DNA of 64,000 bases from Blastobasis lacticolella (lineage: Eukaryota; Arthropoda; Insecta; Lepidoptera; Blastobasidae), in the NCBI GenBank assembly GCA_905147135.1, contig LR990041.1, positions 21,621,712 to 21,685,711 of the forward strand, read 5' to 3'. The translations under genes were made by a program, and so were the position numbers. Positions within the stretch are counted from its first letter, which is position 1. Each line of letters begins with the position of its first letter. A model generated the notes under the pieces. It saw nothing but the letters and a program-made list of their open reading frames with translations, ran no database searches and had not been told where the DNA came from. Of the stretch, positions 62,330 to 64,000 are shown in pieces.

Positions 62330-63686
62330 ACACCCGGTTTCTGAAACGCTTGTCAAATCATTGATTAGCTAACAGACTGTCACATTTAACAAGCTGTTAA
62401 ATCACTGTGGGTTGCTGAAAGGCCAATCAATCTATTGTTAGCTAATCGACCATTAACAAGAGATCAATTTTTTCGTCTGGCTACCCCTGCTAAAATCAGT
62501 CACATTCATTCATTCATATATGTTTTGTTTCTGTCTAACGCATTGATTTGTCTCTGTCCCTAGCGGCCTTTTGATGGCGGCGGGAAATTCAACTTTTAGA
62601 TGATACTGATAGCTATTGTATAGTTTTCGTGTAAAATCGAATATTATCAAAAAAAATATACAGAGCGAGAAAAGAGAAATTGTAACAATATTTATGTTAT
62701 AGGGTCACGGGTTCCAGTGGATCAGTAATCCCATCATCATCATCTTTAGGCAGTTAGGTGGGTCCCGGTCCACTGCTCAATGCAGGCCTCCCACGGCTTA
62801 CACTCTGGTCGACTCTGTTATCTTGCATCCATCGGCTCCCTAGGACCTTAAAGAGGTCGCCCGTCCATCTCTTGGGAGGCCATCCAGAGAAAGCCACTCA
62901 ACAACATCCGCCCCATCGGCTATCGATTCTGTGAGTTTCTCCCAATAATCCCATTAGTTAAATCCTGGTTCAAGTCCTGGACACGGGCCGGTTCGTGGTT
63001 CAGGTCCAGGTCCTGGCCCCGGATCAGGTCCTGGTTCAGGTCCAGGTCCTGGCTTCGGACCAGGTCCTGGTTCAGGTCCAGGTACTGGCCCCGGACCAGG
63101 TACTGGTTCAGGTCCAGGTCGTGGACCCAGACCAGTTCGTAGTTCAGGTACAGATCCTGGCTTCGGACTAGGTACTGGTTCAGGTCCAGGTCCTGGACCC
63201 GGACCACTTCGTGATTCAGGTCCAGGTCCTGGCCCCGCACCAGGCCCTGGATCCAGCTAATATTTATGGTCCTGGTTTTGGTTCAAGCTCAAATTGTGAT
63301 TAAGGTTGCAGTTTCGGTCATGATCCTGGACTAGAACCTGGACCCTAGACCTAGACTTTGCCTTGGACCAAAACTAGGACCTGGACCAGGGCCAGGACCA
63401 AGACCTAGACCAAGAACATCGGTTATAATTTCTTTTGACAATCGGTTAATTGGTCGATTTTCGCCAATTAAAATAACAAGGCGATAACATACAGTTAACA
63501 TGACAAAAAGCTTTCCGGAAACCCAAAATTACATTAATCAGCCGATAATTGGAGATTTGACAATCCGTTAACAAGCTGTTAACAAGCCGTCAATTGGCCC
63601 TTTCAGAAACCCAAATTGCATTTAATCAGTGTTTAACAAGCTGTTACGTAATTTTTGCGTTGACAAGCGTTTCAGAAACCGGGTGT
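62330..63686. mobile_element. 1.36-kb long-inverted-repeat element (ACACCCGG ends)
   Basis: Ends ACACCCGGTTTCTGAAACGC and GCGTTTCAGAAACCGGGTGT are perfect inverted repeats over 26-27 bp; weaker inverted similarity (TTGCTGAAAGGCCAAT against ATTGGCCCTTTCAGAAACCC) extends to about 130 bp. The palindrome TTAACAAGCTGTTAA occurs near both ends (62387, 63578, 63628). The centre is a minisatellite. No transposase and no certain target duplication. Confidence 0.75.
62950..63260. repeat. Minisatellite (CAGGTCCTGGTT-type, about 18/36-bp units)
   Basis: About 17 tandem copies of an 18-bp unit of GGTTCAGGTCCAGGTCCT type, with alternating GGCTTCGGACCA-type units giving a 36-bp higher period. Weaker copies continue to about 63410. 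It is open on the minus strand as LDLNQDLVR-type repeats, most likely only because the unit is a multiple of three. Confidence 0.9.
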
Positions 63687-63689
63687 GAG

Positions 63690-64000
63690 ACTGATACATA
63701 GTTGGCGCGCAATTGCAGTTTACGCTCCAATGACATGGAGCTATTCCCTTTGGTCCATGAACTAGAAGTCATTGAAGTGGTGGAAGTGTTAATAGATTTA
63801 AGGCCCTTTTATATAGTCACATTTTTAGTAAATAAATATATATAAATTTGAAATTGTAGTCTTGTAGACTGTTCGATATGCTTAACTATTAGTTAAGTAT
63901 GTATTAGTTTATCCAGTTTATATCGGTGGAAACCTGTAATTGGCTCTGTGCTGCCATTATTATTTTATATTGTAATCATTGCTGTTGGTTTTCCTTTAGT
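63690..64000. other. No gene seen
   Basis: AT-rich end of the window, without recognised features. Confidence 0.4.

Noticed and set aside
62920..63240. A 106-codon repetitive minus-strand frame (LDLNQDLVR-type)
   Set aside because: The minisatellite unit is a multiple of three, so any stop-free unit stays open; there is no start context or conservation signal.
1..64000. CRISPR arrays, bacterial operons, riboswitches
   Set aside because: Nothing of this kind is expected or seen in this eukaryotic sequence; the tandem arrays present are minisatellites without spacers.

Overview
The window is a piece of an insect nuclear genome, most likely lepidopteran. Evidence: AT-rich background, split genes with GT-AG introns and very GC-rich Ala/Pro-coding exons, tRNA-derived SINEs, Lep1/Helitron-like ends, LINE 3' tails ending in (GAT)n or TTGAA repeats, two BEL/Pao retrotransposons, a Penelope-like element, and hAT- and Harbinger-like DNA elements. 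No taxon can be proved from the sequence alone. Nothing looks prokaryotic.

Layout. 1-8.4 kb: five minus-strand exons (8313-8428, 5411-5496, 4440-4636, 3426-3583, 1004-1149) whose splice sites and reading phases join without conflict. They form an unidentified host gene whose introns hold a 5'-truncated LINE, a SINE with a MITE inside it, LINE tails and a 45-bp tRNA-Trp 3'-half insertion with a 12-bp target duplication. 8.5-18 kb: a patchwork of decayed LINE ends, SINEs, a two-copy MITE family, a 465-bp insertion between 24-bp direct repeats, and an open non-LTR reverse transcriptase frame (14109-15677). 18.45-25.56 kb: a complete Pao-type LTR retrotransposon on the minus strand with near-identical 225-bp LTRs; its 5' LTR carries a 629-bp hAT-type element. 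26-27.7 kb: two adjacent copies of a Harbinger-like MITE. 28.8-29.5 kb: a GTGTGGCT-type minisatellite. 29.7-31.9 kb: a LINE split by a 991-bp Penelope-like fragment that encodes a GIY-YIG nuclease, has 63-bp perfect inverted ends and a 12-bp target duplication. 33.34-40.70 kb: a complete, very young BEL/Pao element with 596-bp LTRs and a CATGA duplication. 41-46 kb: SINEs, a fold-back SINE pair and decayed repeats. 46.4-47.4 kb: a broken GH18 chitinase-like remnant and a small membrane ORF. 47.5-49.8 kb: a repeat copy with a 1.67-kb TA-flanked insertion, whose empty site is preserved in a second copy at 42.5 kb. 50-51.4 kb: a decayed errantivirus-type envelope gene. 51.4-59.5 kb: a Jockey/CR1-like LINE interrupted by an almost full-length LOA/I-type LINE (DUF4780-like ORF1, endonuclease, RT, RNase H), which is itself interrupted by a 28S-rRNA-like segment. 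59.6-64 kb: a G-rich minisatellite, another LINE 3' end, and a 1.36-kb inverted-repeat element with a minisatellite inside.

The genes do not form a pathway. The window is best read as one host locus followed by a stratified set of mobile elements, in which nesting order gives relative age. All family names rest on motifs visible in the sequence and general knowledge of the families; no database search was possible.
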